DNA of 64,000 nt. Source: Pteria penguin (lineage: Eukaryota > Mollusca > Bivalvia > Pterioida > Pteriidae). The notes beneath the pieces are model-generated. The model was not told the origin of the DNA, made no database searches, and saw only the letters and a program-made list of their open reading frames with translations. This document shows positions 1 to 15,300 of this stretch, piece after piece. The stretch spans positions 67,952,179 through 68,016,178 of the forward strand of contig CM068584.1 of NCBI GenBank assembly GCA_035048485.1, read 5' to 3'. Each line of letters starts with the position of its first letter. The stretch's first letter is position 1. The translations under genes and the position numbers were made by a program.

Positions 1-40
1 TTTCTTTACCCTTAAAAGTTGAAATAACATCAAAACCGTG

Positions 41-88
41 AGTTCAAATCCAAAATTTCTTCTGTGGTCCTGTGCAGGGTTCGATTCC
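41..88 (+). promoter_or_regulatory. Two tRNA B-box-like motifs in each satellite monomer (example copy)
   Basis: Positions 78-88 read GGTTCGATTCC, an exact match to the RNA polymerase III B-box consensus GGTTCRANNCC. Positions 41-51 read AGTTCAAATCC, which differs only at the first base. The first three stem pairs of a T-arm (GGG with CCC) can form around the TTCGATT loop, and the outer pairs do not. Both motifs recur in nearly all copies, although some copies alter the first motif. I found no convincing A box at the usual spacing, so transcription is not established. The motifs may be relics of a tRNA-derived SINE. Confidence 0.5.
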
Positions 89-335
89 CAAGAACGCCAT
101 ACCATTTCCAGGTCCGTGTAAGCTACACTTATTGTTTTATATTTAATAATGATGTTGGACAACCTTTATTTTGAGTAAATTTTCTTTATTTTGCCGTTAT
201 ACGTGGAAATAACGTCAAGACCGCACGCGTCAACCGCAAATTTTGTATGTAGCATTTTGCTGACATGCAATCCCAAGAAGACTATATGCTTTTTCTGAGG
301 TTCAACATGATGGATAGGGTTTTATAATCAACCGC

Positions 336-350
336 GCATGTAAAACATGC
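336..350. repeat. Perfect hairpin dyad in each satellite monomer (example copy)
   Basis: GCATGT, three A, then ACATGC forms a perfect six-base-pair inverted repeat with a 3-nt loop. It recurs once per monomer in both arrays. Copies near 19736 and 21601 carry a substitution that breaks it. It could be a protein-binding dyad or simply an inherited sequence feature; nothing here decides. Confidence 0.7.
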
Positions 351-3300
351 TTGGAAAGGGCACCGCCGAACGCTTTCTTTACCCTTAAAAGTTGAAATAA
401 CATCAAAACCGTGAGTTCAAATCCAAAATTTCTTCTGTGGTCCTGTGCAGGGTTCGATTCCCAAGAACGCCATACCATTTACAGGTCCGTGTAAGCTACA
501 CTTATTGTTTTATATTTAATAATGATGTTGGACAACCTTTATTTTGAGTAAATTTTCTTTATTTTGCCGTTATACGTGGAAATAACGTCAAGACCGCAAG
601 CGTCAACCGCAAATTTTGTATGTAGCATTTTGCTGACATGCAATCCCAAGAAGACTATATGCTTTTTCTGAGGTTCAACATGATGGATAGGGTTTTATAA
701 TCAACCGCGCATGTAAAACATGCTTGGAAAGGGCACCGCCGAACGCTTTCTTTACCCTTAAAAGTTGAAATAACATCAAAACCGTGAGTTCAAATCCAAA
801 ATTTCTTCTGTGGTCCTGTGCAGGGTTCGATTCCCAAGAACGCCATACTATTTTCAGGTCCGTGTAAGCTACACTTATTGTTTTATATTTAATAATGATG
901 TTGGACAACCTTTATTTTGAGTAAATTTTCTTTATTTTGCCGTTATACGTGGAAATAACGTCAAGACCGCACGCGTCAACCGCAAATTTTGTATGTAGCA
1001 TTTTGCTGACATGCAATCCCAAGAAGACTATATGCTTTTTCTGAGGTTCAACATGATGGATAGGGTTTTATAATCAACCGCGCATGTAAAACATGCTTGG
1101 AAAGGGCACCGCCGAACGCTTTCTTTACCCTTAAAAGTTGAAATAACATCAAAACCGTGAGTTCAAATCCAAAATTTCTTCTGTGGTCCTGTGCAGGGTT
1201 CGATTCCCAAGAACGCCATACTATTTTCAGGTCCGTGTAAGCTACACTTATTGTTTTATATTTAATAATGATGTTGGACGACCTTTATTTTGAGTAAATT
1301 TTCTTTATTTTGCCGTTATACGTGGAAATAACGTCAAGACCGCACGCGTCAACCGCAAATTTTGTATGTAGCATTTTGCTGACATGCAATCCCAAGAAGA
1401 CTATATGCTTTTTCTGAGGTTCAACATGATGGATAGGGTTTTATAATCAACCGCGCATGTAAAACATGCTTGGAAAGGGCACCGCCGAACGCTTTCTTTA
1501 CCCTTAAAAGTTGAAATAACATCAAAACCGTGAGTTCAAATCCAAAATTTCTTCTGTGGTCCTGTGCAGGGTTCGATTCCCAAGAACGCCATACCATTTC
1601 CAGGTCCGTGTAAGCTACACTTATTGTTTTATATTTAATAATGATGTTGGACAACCTTTATTTTGAGTAAATTTTCTTTATTTTGCCGTTATACGTGGAA
1701 ATAACGTCAAGACCGCACGCGTCAACCGCAAATTTTGTATGTAGCATTTTGCTGACATGCAATCCCAAGAAGACTATATGCTTTTTCTGAGGTTCAACAT
1801 GATGGATAGGGTTTTATAATCAACCGCGCATGTAAAACATGCTTGGAAAGGGCACCGCCGAACGCTTTCTTTACCCTTAAAAGTTGAAATAACATCAAAA
1901 CCGTGAGTTCAAATCCAAAATTTCTTCTGTGGTCCTGTGCAGGGTTCGATTCCCAAGAACGCCATACCATTTCCAGGTCCGTGTAAGCTACACTTATTGT
2001 TTTATATTTAATAATGATGTTGGACAACCTTTATTTTGAGTAAATTTTCTTTATTTTGCCGTTATACGTGGAAATAACGTCAAGACCGCACGCGTCAACC
2101 GCAAATTTTGTATGTAGCATTTTGCTGACATGCAATCCCAAGAAGACTATATGCTTTTTCTGAGGTTCAACATGATGGATAGGGTTTTATAATCAACCGC
2201 GCATGTAAAACATGCTTGGAAAGGGCACCGCCGAACGCTTTCTTTACCCTTAAAAGTTGAAATAACATCAAAACCGTGAGTTCAAATCCAAAATTTCTTC
2301 TGTGGTCCTGTGCAGGGTTCGATTCCCAAGAACGCCATACTATTTTCAGGTCCGTGTAAGCTACACTTATTGTTTTATATTTAATAATGATGTTGGACGA
2401 CCTTTATTTTGAGTAAATTTTCTTTATTTTGCCGTTATACGTGGAAATAACGTCAAGACCGCAAGCGTCAACCGCAAATTTTGTATGTAGCATTTTGCTG
2501 ACATGCAATCCCAAGAAGACTATATGCTTTTTCTGAGGTTCAACATGATGGATAGGGTTTTATAATCAACCGCGCATGTAAAACATGCTTGGAAAGGGCA
2601 CCGCCGAACGCTTTCTTTACCCTTAAAAGTTGAAATAACATCAAAACCGTGAGTTCAATCTGGAAATTTCTACTGTGGTCCTGTGCAGGGTTCGATTCCC
2701 AAGAACGCCATACCATTTACAGGTCCGTGTAAGCTACACTTATTGTTTTATATTTAATAATGATGTTGGACAACCTTTATTTTGAGTAAATTTTCTTTAT
2801 TTTGCCGTTATACGTGGAAATAACGTCAAGACCGCAAGCGTCAACCGCAAATTTTGTATGTAGCATTTTGCTGACATGCAATCCCAAGAAGACTATATGC
2901 TTTTTCTGAGGTTCAACATGATGGATAGGGTTTTATAATCAACCGCGCATGTAAAACATGCTTGGAAAGGGCACCGCCGAACGCTTTCTTTACCCTTAAA
3001 AGTTGAAATAACATCAAAACCGTGAGTTCAAATCCAAAATTTCTTCTGTGGTCCTGTGCAGGGTTCGATTCCCAAGAACGCCATACCATTTACAGGTCCG
3101 TGTAAGCTACACTTATTGTTTTATATTTAATAATGATGTTGGACAACCTTTATTTTGAGTAAATTTTCTTTATTTTGCCGTTATACGTGGAAATAACGTC
3201 AAGACCGCAAGCGTCAACCGCAAATTTTGTATGTAGCATTTTGCTGACATGCAATCCCAAGAAGACTATATGCTTTTTCTGAGGTTCAACATGATGGATA

Positions 3301-6300
3301 GGGTTTTATAATCAACCGCGCATGTAAAACATGCTTGGAAAGGGCACCGCCGAACGCTTTCTTTACCCTTAAAAGTTGAAATAACATCAAAACCGTGAGT
3401 TCAAATCCAAAATTTCTTCTGTGGTCCTGTGCAGGGTTCGATTCCCAAGAACGCCATACCATTTCCAGGTCCGTGTAAGCTACACTTATTGTTTTATATT
3501 TAATAATGATGTTGGACAACCTTTATTTTGAGTAAATTTTCTTTATTTTGCCGTTATACGTGGAAATAACGTCAAGACCGCACGCGTCAACCGCAAATTT
3601 TGTATGTAGCATTTTGCTGACATGCAATCCCAAGAAGACTATATGCTTTTTCTGAGGTTCAACATGATGGATAGGGTTTTATAATCAACCGCGCATGTAA
3701 AACATGCTTGGAAAGGGCACCGCCGAACGCTTTCTTTACCCTTAAAAGTTGAAATAACATCAAAACCGTGAGTTCAAATCCAAAATTTCTTCTGTGGTCC
3801 TGTGCAGGGTTCGATTCCCAAGAACGCCATACCATTTCCAGGTCCGTGTAAGCTACACTTATTGTTTTATATTTAATAATGATGTTGGACGACCTTTATT
3901 TTGAGTAAATTTTCTTTATTTTGCCGTTATACGTGGAAATAACGTCAAGACCGCAAGCGTCAACCGCAAATTTTGTATGTAGCATTTTGCTGACATGCAA
4001 TCCCAAGAAGACTATATGCTTTTTCTGAGGTTCAACATGATGGATAGGGTTTTATAATCAACCGCGCATGTAAAACATGCTTGGAAAGGGCACCGCCGAA
4101 CGCTTTCTTTACCCTTAAAAGTTGAAATAACATCAAAACCGTGAGTTCAAATCCAAAATTTCTTCTGTGGTCCTGTGCAGGGTTCGATTCCCAAGAACGC
4201 CATACTATTTTCAGGTCCGTGTAAGCTACACTTATTGTTTTATATTTAATAATGATGTTGGACGACCTTTATTTTGAGTAAATTTTCTTTATTTTGCCGT
4301 TATACGTGGAAATAACGTCAAGACCGCACGCGTCAACCGCAAATTTTGTATGTAGCATTTTGCTGACATGCAATCCCAAGAAGACTATATGCTTTTTCTG
4401 AGGTTCAACATGATGGATAGGGTTTTATAATCAACCGCGCATGTAAAACATGCTTGGAAAGGGCACCGCCGAACGCTTTCTTTACCCTTAAAAGTTGAAA
4501 TAACATCAAAACCGTGAGTTCAAATCGGAAATTTCTTCTGTTGTCCTGTGCAGGGTTCGATTCCCAAGAACGCCATACTATTTTCAGGTCCGTGTAAGCT
4601 ACACTTATTGTTTTATATTTAATAATGATGTTGGACAACCTTTATTTTGAGTAAATTTTCTTTATTTTGCCGTTATACGTGGAAATAACGTCAAGACCGC
4701 AAGCGTCAACCGCAAATTTTGTATGTAGCATTTTGCTGACATGCAATCCCAAGAAGACTATATGCTTTTTCTGAGGTTCAACATGATGGATAGGGTTTTA
4801 TAATCAACCGCGCATGTAAAACATGCTTGGAAAGGGCACCGCCGAACGCTTTCTTTACCCTTAAAAGTTGAAATAACATCAAAACCGTGAGTTCAAATCC
4901 AAAATTTCTTCTGTGGTCCTGTGCAGGGTTCGATTCCCAAGAACGCCATACCATTTACAGGTCCGTGTAAGCTACACTTATTGTTTTATATTTAATAATG
5001 ATGTTGGACAACCTTTATTTTGAGTAAATTTTCTTTATTTTGCCGTTATACGTGGAAATAACGTCAAGACCGCACGCGTCAACCGCAAATTTTGTATGTA
5101 GCATTTTGCTGACATGCAATCCCAAGAAGACTATATGCTTTTTCTGAGGTTCAACATGATGGATAGGGTTTTATAATCAACCGCGCATGTAAAACATGCT
5201 TGGAAAGGGCACCGCCGAACGCTTTCTTTACCCTTAAAAGTTGAAATAACATCAAAACCGTGAGTTCAAATCCAAAATTTCTTCTGTGGTCCTGTGCAGG
5301 GTTCGATTCCCAAGAACGCCATACCATTTACAGGTCCGTGTAAGCTACACTTATTGTTTTATATTTAATAATGATGTTGGACAACCTTTATTTTGAGTAA
5401 ATTTTCTTTATTTTGCCGTTATACGTGGAAATAACGTCAAGACCGCAAGCGTCAACCGCAAATTTTGTATGTAGCATTTTGCTGACATGCAATCCCAAGA
5501 AGACTATATGCTTTTTCTGAGGTTCAACATGATGGATAGGGTTTTATAATCAACCGCGCATGTAAAACATGCTTGGAAAGGGCACCGCCGAACGCTTTCT
5601 TTACCCTTAAAAGTTGAAATAACATCAAAACCGTGAGTTCAAATCCAAAATTTCTTCTGTGGTCCTGTGCAGGGTTCGATTCCCAAGAACGCCATACCAT
5701 TTACAGGTCCGTGTAAGCTACACTTATTGTTTTATATTTAATAATGATGTTGGACAACCTTTATTTTGAGTAAATTTTCTTTATTTTGCCGTTATACGTG
5801 GAAATAACGTCAAGACCGCAAGCGTCAACCGCAAATTTTGTATGTAGCATTTTGCTGACCTGCAATCCCAAGAAGACTATATGCTTTTTCTGAGGTTCAA
5901 CATGATGGATAGGGTTTTATAATCAACCGCGCATGTAAAACATGCTTGGAAAGGGCACCGCCGAACGCTTTCTTTACCCTTAAAAGTTGAAATAACATCA
6001 AAACCGTGAGTTCAAATCCAAAATTTCTTCTGTGGTCCTGTGCAGGGTTCGATTCCCAAGAACGCCATACCATTTCCAGGTCCGTGTAAGCTACACTTAT
6101 TGTTTTATATTTAATAATGATGTTGGACAACCTTTATTTTGAGTAAATTTTCTTTATTTTGCCGTTATACGTGGAAATAACGTCAAGACCGCACGCGTCA
6201 ACCGCAAATTTTGTATGTAGCATTTTGCTGACATGCAATCCCAAGAAGACTATATGCTTTTTCTGAGGTTCAACATGATGGATAGGGTTTTATAATCAAC

Positions 6301-9300
6301 CGCGCATGTAAAACATGCTTGGAAAGGGCACCGCCGAACGCTTTCTTTACCCTTAAAAGTTGAAATAACATCAAAACCGTGAGTTCAAATCCAAAATTTC
6401 TTATGTGGTCCTGTGCAGGGTTCGATTCCCAAGAACGCCATACTATTTCCAGGTCCGTGTAAGCTACACTTATTGTTTTATATTTAATAATGATGTTGGA
6501 CAACCTTTATTTTGAGTAAATTTTCTTTATTTTGCCGTTATACGTGGAAATAACGTCAAGACCGCACGCGTCAACCGCAAATTTTGTATGTAGCATTTTG
6601 CTGACATGCAATCCCAAGAAGACTATATGCTTTTTCTGAGGTTCAACATGATGGATAGGGTTTTATAATCAACCGCGCATGTAAAACATGCTTGGAAAGG
6701 GCACCGCCGAACGCTTTCTTTACCCTTAAAAGTTGAAATAACATCAAAACCGTGAGTTCAAATCCAAAATTTCTTCTGTGGTCCTGTGCAGGGTTCGATT
6801 CCCAAGAACGCCATACTATTTTCAGGTCCGTGTAAGCTACACTTATTGTTTTATATTTAATAATGATGTTGGACAACCTTTATTTTGAGTAAATTTTCTT
6901 TATTTTGCCGTTATACGTGGAAATAACGTCAAGACCGCAAGCGTCAACCGCAAATTTTGTATGTAGCATTTTGCTGACATGCAATCCCAAGAAGACTATA
7001 TGCTTTTTCTGAGGTTCAACATGATGGATAGGGTTTTATAATCAACCGCGCATGTAAAACATGCTTGGAAAGGGCACCGCCGAACGCTTTCTTTACCCTT
7101 AAAAGTTGAAATAACATCAAAACCGTGAGTTCAAATCCAAAATTTCTTATGTGGTCCTGTGCAGGGTTCGATTCCCAAGAACGCCATACCATTTACAGGT
7201 CCGTGTAAGCTACACTTATTGTTTTATATTTAATAATGATGTTGGACAACCTTTATTTTGAGTAAATTTTCTTTATTTTGCCGTTATACGTGGAAATAAC
7301 GTCAAGACCGCAAGCGTCAACCGCAAATTTTGTATGTAGCATTTTGCTGACATGCAATCCCAAGAAGACTATATGCTTTTTCTGAGGTTCAACATGATGG
7401 ATAGGGTTTTATAATCAACCGCGCATGTAAAACATGCTTGGAAAGGGCACCGCCGAACGCTTTCTTTACCCTTAAAAGTTGAAATAACATCAAAACCGTG
7501 AGTTCAAATCCAAAATTTCTTATGTGGTCCTGTGCAGGGTTCGATTCCCAAGAACGCCATACCATTTCCAGGTCCGTGTAAGCTACACTTATTGTTTTAT
7601 ATTTAATAATGATGTTGGACGACCTTTATTTTGAGTAAATTTTCTTTATTTTGCCGTTATACGTGGAAATAACGTCAAGACCGCAAGCGTCAACCGCAAA
7701 TTTTGTATGTAGCATTTTGCTGACATGCAATCCCAAGAAGACTATATGCTTTTTCTGAGGTTCAACATGATGGATAGGGTTTTATAATCAACCGCGCATG
7801 TAAAACATGCTTGGAAAGGGCACCGCCGAACGCTTTCTTTACCCTTAAAAGTTGAAATAACATCAAAACCGTGAGTTCAAATCCAAAATTTCTTATGTGG
7901 TCCTGTGCAGGGTTCGATTCCCAAGAACGCCATACTATTTCCAGGTCCGTGTAAGCTACACTTATTGTTTTATATTTAATAATGATGTTGGACGACCTTT
8001 ATTTTGAGTAAATTTTCTTTATTTTGCCGTTATACGTGGAAATAACGTCAAGACCGCAAGCGTCAACCGCAAATTTTGTATGTAGCATTTTGCTGACATG
8101 CAATCCCAAGAAGACTATATGCTTTTTCTGAGGTTCAACATGATGGATAGGGTTTTATAATCAACCGCGCATGTAAAACATGCTTGGAAAGGGCACCGCC
8201 GAACGCTTTCTTTACCCTTAAAAGTTGAAATAACATCAAAACCGTGAGTTCAAATCCAAAATTTCTTATGTGGTCCTGTGCAGGGTTCGATTCCCAAGAA
8301 CGCCATACTATTTCCAGGTCCGTGTAAGCTACACTTATTGTTTTATATTTAATAATGATGTTGGACAACCTTTATTTTGAGTAAATTTTCTTTATTTTGC
8401 CGTTATACGTGGAAATAACGTCAAGACCGCAAGCGTCAACCGCAAATTTTGTATGTAGCATTTTGCTGACATGCAATCCCAAGAAGACTATATGCTTTTT
8501 CTGAGGTTCAACATGATGGATAGGGTTTTATAATCAACCGCGCATGTAAAACATGCTTGGAAAGGGCACCGCCGAACGCTTTCTTTACCCTTAAAAGTTG
8601 AAATAACATCAAAACCGTGAGTTCAAATCCAAAATTTCTTATGTGGTCCTGTGCAGGGTTCGATTCCCAAGAACGCCATACTATTTCCAGGTCCGTGTAA
8701 GCTACACTTATTGTTTTATATTTAATAATGATGTTGGACAACCTTTATTTTGAGTAAATTTTCTTTATTTTGCCGTTATACGTGGAAATAACGTCAAGAC
8801 CGCAAGCGTCAACCGCAAATTTTGTATGTAGCATTTTGCTGACCTGCAATCCCAAGAAGACTATATGCTTTTTCTGAGGTTCAACATGATGGATAGGGTT
8901 TTATAATCAACCGCGCATGTAAAACATGCTTGGAAAGGGCACCGCCGAACGCTTTCTTTACCCTTAAAAGTTGAAATAACATCAAAACCGTGAGTTCAAA
9001 TCCAAAATTTCTTCTGTGGTCCTGTGCAGGGTTCGATTCCCAAGAACGCCATACTATTTTCAGGTCCGTGTAAGCTACACTTATTGTTTTATATTTAATA
9101 ATGATGTTGGACAACCTTTATTTTGAGTAAATTTTCTTTATTTTGCCGTTATACGTGGAAATAACGTCAAGACCGCAAGCGTCAACCGCAAATTTTGTAT
9201 GTAGCATTTTGCTGACATGCAATCCCAAGAAGACTATATGCTTTTTCTGAGGTTCAACATGATGGATAGGGTTTTATAATCAACCGCGCATGTAAAACAT

Positions 9301-12300
9301 GCTTGGAAAGGGCACCGCCGAACGCTTTCTTTACCCTTAAAAGTTGAAATAACATCAAAACCGTGAGTTCAAATCCAAAATTTCTTCTGTGGTCCTGTGC
9401 AGGGTTCGATTCCCAAGAACGCCATACTATTTTCAGGTCCGTGTAAGCTACACTTATTGTTTTATATTTAATAATGATGTTGGACAACCTTTATTTTGAG
9501 TAAATTTTCTTTATTTTGCCGTTATACGTGGAAATAACGTCAAGACCGCAAGCGTCAACCGCAAATTTTGTATGTAGCATTTTGCTGACATGCAATCCCA
9601 AGAAGACTATATGCTTTTTCTGAGGTTCAACATGATGGATAGGGTTTTATAATCAACCGCGCATGTAAAACATGCTTGGAAAGGGCACCGCCGAACGCTT
9701 TCTTTACCCTTAAAAGTTGAAATAACATCAAAACCGTGAGTTCAAATCCAAAATTTCTTCTGTGGTCCTGTGCAGGGTTCGATTCCCAAGAACGCCATAC
9801 CATTTACAGGTCCGTGTAAGCTACACTTATTGTTTTATATTTAATAATGATGTTGGACAACCTTTATTTTGAGTAAATTTTCTTTATTTTGCCGTTATAC
9901 GTGGAAATAACGTCAAGACCGCAAGCGTCAACCGCAAATTTTGTATGTAGCATTTTGCTGACATGCAATCCCAAGAAGACTATATGCTTTTTCTGAGGTT
10001 CAACATGATGGATAGGGTTTTATAATCAACCGCGCATGTAAAACATGCTTGGAAAGGGCACCGCCGAACGCTTTCTTTACCCTTAAAAGTTGAAATAACA
10101 TCAAAACCGTGAGTTCAAACCGGAAATTTCTTCTGTGGTCCTGTGCAGGGTTCGATTCCCAAGAACGCCATACCATTTCCAGGTCCCTGTAAGCTACACT
10201 TATTGTTTTATATTTAATAATGATGTTGGACAACCTTTATTTTGAGTAAATTTTCTTTATTTTGCCGTTATACGTGGAAATAACGTCAAGACCGCAAGCG
10301 TCAACCGCAAATTTTGTATGTAGCATTTTGCTGACCTGCAATCCCAAGAAGACTATATGCTTTTTCTGAGGTTCAACATGATGGATAGGGTTTTATAATC
10401 AACCGCGCATGTAAAACATGCTTGGAAAGGGCACCGCCGAACGCTTTCTTTACCCTTAAAAGTTGAAATAACATCAAAACCGTGAGTTCAAATCCAAAAT
10501 TTCTTATGTGGTCCTGTGCAGGGTTCGATTCCCAAGAACGCCATACTATTTCCAGGTCCGTGTAAGCTACACTTATTGTTTTATATTTAATAATGATGTT
10601 GGACAACCTTTATTTTGAGTAAATTTTCTTTATTTTGCCGTTATACGTGGAAATAACGTCAAGACCGCAAGCGTCAACCGCAAATTTTGTATGTAGCATT
10701 TTGCTGACATGCAATCCCAAGAAGACTATATGCTTTTTCTGAGGTTCAACATGATGGATAGGGTTTTATAATCAACCGCGCATGTAAAACATGCTTGGAA
10801 AGGGCACCGCCGAACGCTTTCTTTACCCTTAAAAGTTGAAATAACATCAAAACCGTGAGTTCAAATCCAAAATTTCTTATGTGGTCCTGTGCAGGGTTCG
10901 ATTCCCAAGAACGCCATACTATTTCCAGGTCCCTGTAAGCTACACTTATTGTTTTATATTTAATAATGATGTTGGACGACCTTTATTTTGAGTAAATTTT
11001 CTTTATTTTGCCGTTATACGTGGAAATAACGTCAAGACCGCAAGCGTCAACCGCAAATTTTGTATGTAGCATTTTGCTGACATGCAATCCCAAGAAGACT
11101 ATATGCTTTTTCTGAGGTTCAACATGATGGATAGGGTTTTATAATCAACCGCGCATGTAAAACATGCTTGGAAAGGGCACCGCCGAACGCTTTCTTTACC
11201 CTTAAAAGTTGAAATAACATCAAAACCGTGAGTTCAAATCCAAAATTTCTTCTGTGGTCCTGTGCAGGGTTCGATTCCCAAGAACGCCATACCATTTACA
11301 GGTCCGTGTAAGCTACACTTATTGTTTTATATTTAATAATGATGTTGGACAACCTTTATTTTGAGTAAATTTTCTTTATTTTGCCGTTATACGTGGAAAT
11401 AACGTCAAGACCGCAAGCGTCAACCGCAAATTTTGTATGTAGCATTTTGCTGACATGCAATCCCAAGAAGACTATATGCTTTTTCTGAGGTTCAACATGA
11501 TGGATAGGGTTTTATAATCAACCGCGCATGTAAAACATGCTTGGAAAGGGCACCGCCGAACGCTTTCTTTACCCTTAAAAGTTGAAATAACATCAAAACC
11601 GTGAGTTCAAATCCAAAATTTCTTATGTGGTCCTGTGCAGGGTTCGATTCCCAAGAACGCCATACTATTTCCAGGTCCGTGTAAGCTACACTTATTGTTT
11701 TATATTTAATAATGATGTTGGACAACCTTTATTTTGAGTAAATTTTCTTTATTTTGCCGTTATACGTGGAAATAACGTCAAGACCGCAAGCGTCAACCGC
11801 AAATTTTGTATGTAGCATTTTGCTGACATGCAATCCCAAGAAGACTATATGCTTTTTCTGAGGTTCAACATGATGGATAGGGTTTTATAATCAACCGCGC
11901 ATGTAAAACATGCTTGGAAAGGGCACCGCCGAACGCTTTCTTTACCCTTAAAAGTTGAAATAACATCAAAACCGTGAGTTCAAATCCAAAATTTCTTATG
12001 TGGTCCTGTGCAGGGTTCGATTCCCAAGAACGCCATACTATTTCCAGGTCCGTGTAAGCTACACTTATTGTTTTATATTTAATAATGATGTTGGACAACC
12101 TTTATTTTGAGTAAATTTTCTTTATTTTGCCGTTATACGTGGAAATAACGTCAAGACCGCAAGCGTCAACCGCAAATTTTGTATGTAGCATTTTGCTGAC
12201 ATGCAATCCCAAGAAGACTATATGCTTTTTCTGAGGTTCAACATGATGGATAGGGTTTTATAATCAACCGCGCATGTAAAACATGCTTGGAAAGGGCACC

Positions 12301-15300
12301 GCCGAACGCTTTCTTTACCCTTAAAAGTTGAAATAACATCAAAACCGTGAGTTCAAATCCAAAATTTCTTCTGTGGTCCTGTGCAGGGTTCGATTCCCAA
12401 GAACGCCATACCATTTCCAGGTCCCTGTAAGCTACACTTATTGTTTTATATTTAATAATGATGTTGGACAACCTTTATTTTGAGTAAATTTTCTTTATTT
12501 TGCCGTTATACGTGGAAATAACGTCAAGACCGCAAGCGTCAACCGCAAATTTTGTATGTAGCATTTTGCTGACATGCAATCCCAAGAAGACTATATGCTT
12601 TTTCTGAGGTTCAACATGATGGATAGGGTTTTATAATCAACCGCGCATGTAAAACATGCTTGGAAAGGGCACCGCCGAACGCTTTCTTTACCCTTAAAAG
12701 TTGAAATAACATCAAAACCGTGAGTTCAAACCGGAAATTTCTTCTGTGGTCCTGTGCAGGGTTCGATTCCCAAGAACGCCATACTATTTCCAGGTCCCTG
12801 TAAGCTACACTTATTGTTTTATATTTAATAATGATGTTGGACAACCTTTATTTTGAGTAAATTTTCTTTATTTTGCCGTTATACGTGGAAATAACGTCAA
12901 GACCGCAAGCGTCAACCGCAAATTTTGTATGTAGCATTTTGCTGACATGCAATCCCAAGAAGACTATATGCTTTTTCTGAGGTTCAACATGATGGATAGG
13001 GTTTTATAATCAACCGCGCATGTAAAACATGCTTGGAAAGGGCACCGCCGAACGCTTTCTTTACCCTTAAAAGTTGAAATAACATCAAAACCGTGAGTTC
13101 AAACCGGAAATTTCTTCTGTGGTCCTGTGCAGGGTTCGATTCCCAAGAACGCCATACTATTTCCAGGTCCCTGTAAGCTACACTTATTGTTTTATATTTA
13201 ATAATGATGTTGGACGACCTTTATTTTGAGTAAATTTTCTTTATTTTGCCGTTATACGTGGAAATAACGTCAAGACCGCAAGCGTCAACCGCAAATTTTG
13301 TATGTAGCATTTTGCTGACATGCAATCCCAAGAAGACTATATGCTTTTTCTGAGGTTCAACATGATGGATAGGGTTTTATAATCAACCGCGCATGTAAAA
13401 CATGCTTGGAAAGGGCACCGCCGAACGCTTTCTTTACCCTTAAAAGTTGAAATAACATCAAAACCGTGAGTTCAAATCCAAAATTTCTTCTGTGGTCCTG
13501 TGCAGGGTTCGATTCCCAAGAACGCCATACTATTTCCAGGTCCCTGTAAGCTACACTTATTGTTTTATATTTAATAATGATGTTGGACAACCTTTATTTT
13601 GAGTAAATTTTCTTTATTTTGCCGTTATACGTGGAAATAACGTCAAGACCGCAAGCGTCAACCGCAAATTTTGTATGTAGCATTTTGCTGACATGCAATC
13701 CCAAGAAGACTATATGCTTTTTCTGAGGTTCAACATGATGGATAGGGTTTTATAATCAACCGCGCATGTAAAACATGCTTGGAAAGGGCACCGCCGAACG
13801 CTTTCTTTACCCTTAAAAGTTGAAATAACATCAAAACCGTGAGTTCAAATCCAAAATTTCTTCTGTGGTCCTGTGCAGGGTTCGATTCCCAAGAACGCCA
13901 TACTATTTCCAGGTCCCTGTAAGCTACACTTATTGTTTTATATTTAATAATGATGTTGGACGACCTTTATTTTGAGTAAATTTTCTTTATTTTGCCGTTA
14001 TACGTGGAAATAACGTCAAGACCGCAAGCGTCAACCGCAAATTTTGTATGTAGCATTTTGCTGACATGCAATCCCAAGAAGACTATATGCTTTTTCTGAG
14101 GTTCAACATGATGGATAGGGTTTTATAATCAACCGCGCATGTAAAACATGCTTGGAAAGGGCACCGCCGAACGCTTTCTTTACCCTTAAAAGTTGAAATA
14201 ACATCAAAACCGTGATTTCAAACCGATAATTTCTTCTGTGGTCCTGTGCAGGGTTCGATTCCCAAGAACGCCATACTATTTTCAGGTCCGTGTAAGCTAC
14301 ACTTATTGTTTTATATTTAATAATGATGTTGGACAACCTTTATTTTGAGTAAATTTTCTTTATTTTGCCGTTATACGTGGAAATAACGTCAAGACCGCAA
14401 GCGTCAACCGCAAATTTTGTATGTAGCATTTTGCTGACATGCAATCCCAAGAAGACTATATGCTTTTTCTGAGGTTCAACATGATGGATAGGGTTTTATA
14501 ATCAACCGCGCATGTAAAACATGCTTGGAAAGGGCACCGCCGAACGCTTTCTTTACCCTTAAAAGTTGAAATAACATCAAAACCGTGAGTTCAAATCCAA
14601 AATTTCTTCTGTGGTCCTGTGCAGGGTTCGATTCCCAAGAACGCCATACTATTTCCAGGTCCCTGTAAGCTACACTTATTGTTTTATATTTAATAATGAT
14701 GTTGGACAACCTTTATTTTGAGTAAATTTTCTTTATTTTGCCGTTATACGTGGAAATAACGTCAAGACCGCAAGCGTCAACCGCAAATTTTGTATGTAGC
14801 ATTTTGCTGACATGCAATCCCAAGAAGACTATATGCTTTTTCTGAGGTTCAACATGATGGATAGGGTTTTATAATCAACCGCGCATGTAAAACATGCTTG
14901 GAAAGGGCACCGCCGAACGCTTTCTTTACCCTTAAAAGTTGAAATAACATCAAAACCGTGAGTTCAAATCCAAAATTTCTATGTGGTCCTGTGCAGGGTT
15001 CGATTCCCAAGAACGCCATACCATTTACAGGTCCGTGTAAGCTACACTTATTGTTTTATATTTAATAATGATGTTGGACAACCTTTATTTTGAGTAAATT
15101 TTCTTTATTTTGCCGTTATACGTGGAAATAACGTCAAGACCGCAAGCGTCAACCGCAAATTTTGTATGTAGCATTTTGCTGACATGCAATCCCAAGAAGA
15201 CTATATGCTTTTTCTGAGGTTCAACATGATGGATAGGGTTTTATAATCAACCGCGCATGTAAAACATGCTTGGAAAGGGCACCGCCGAACGCTTTCTTTA

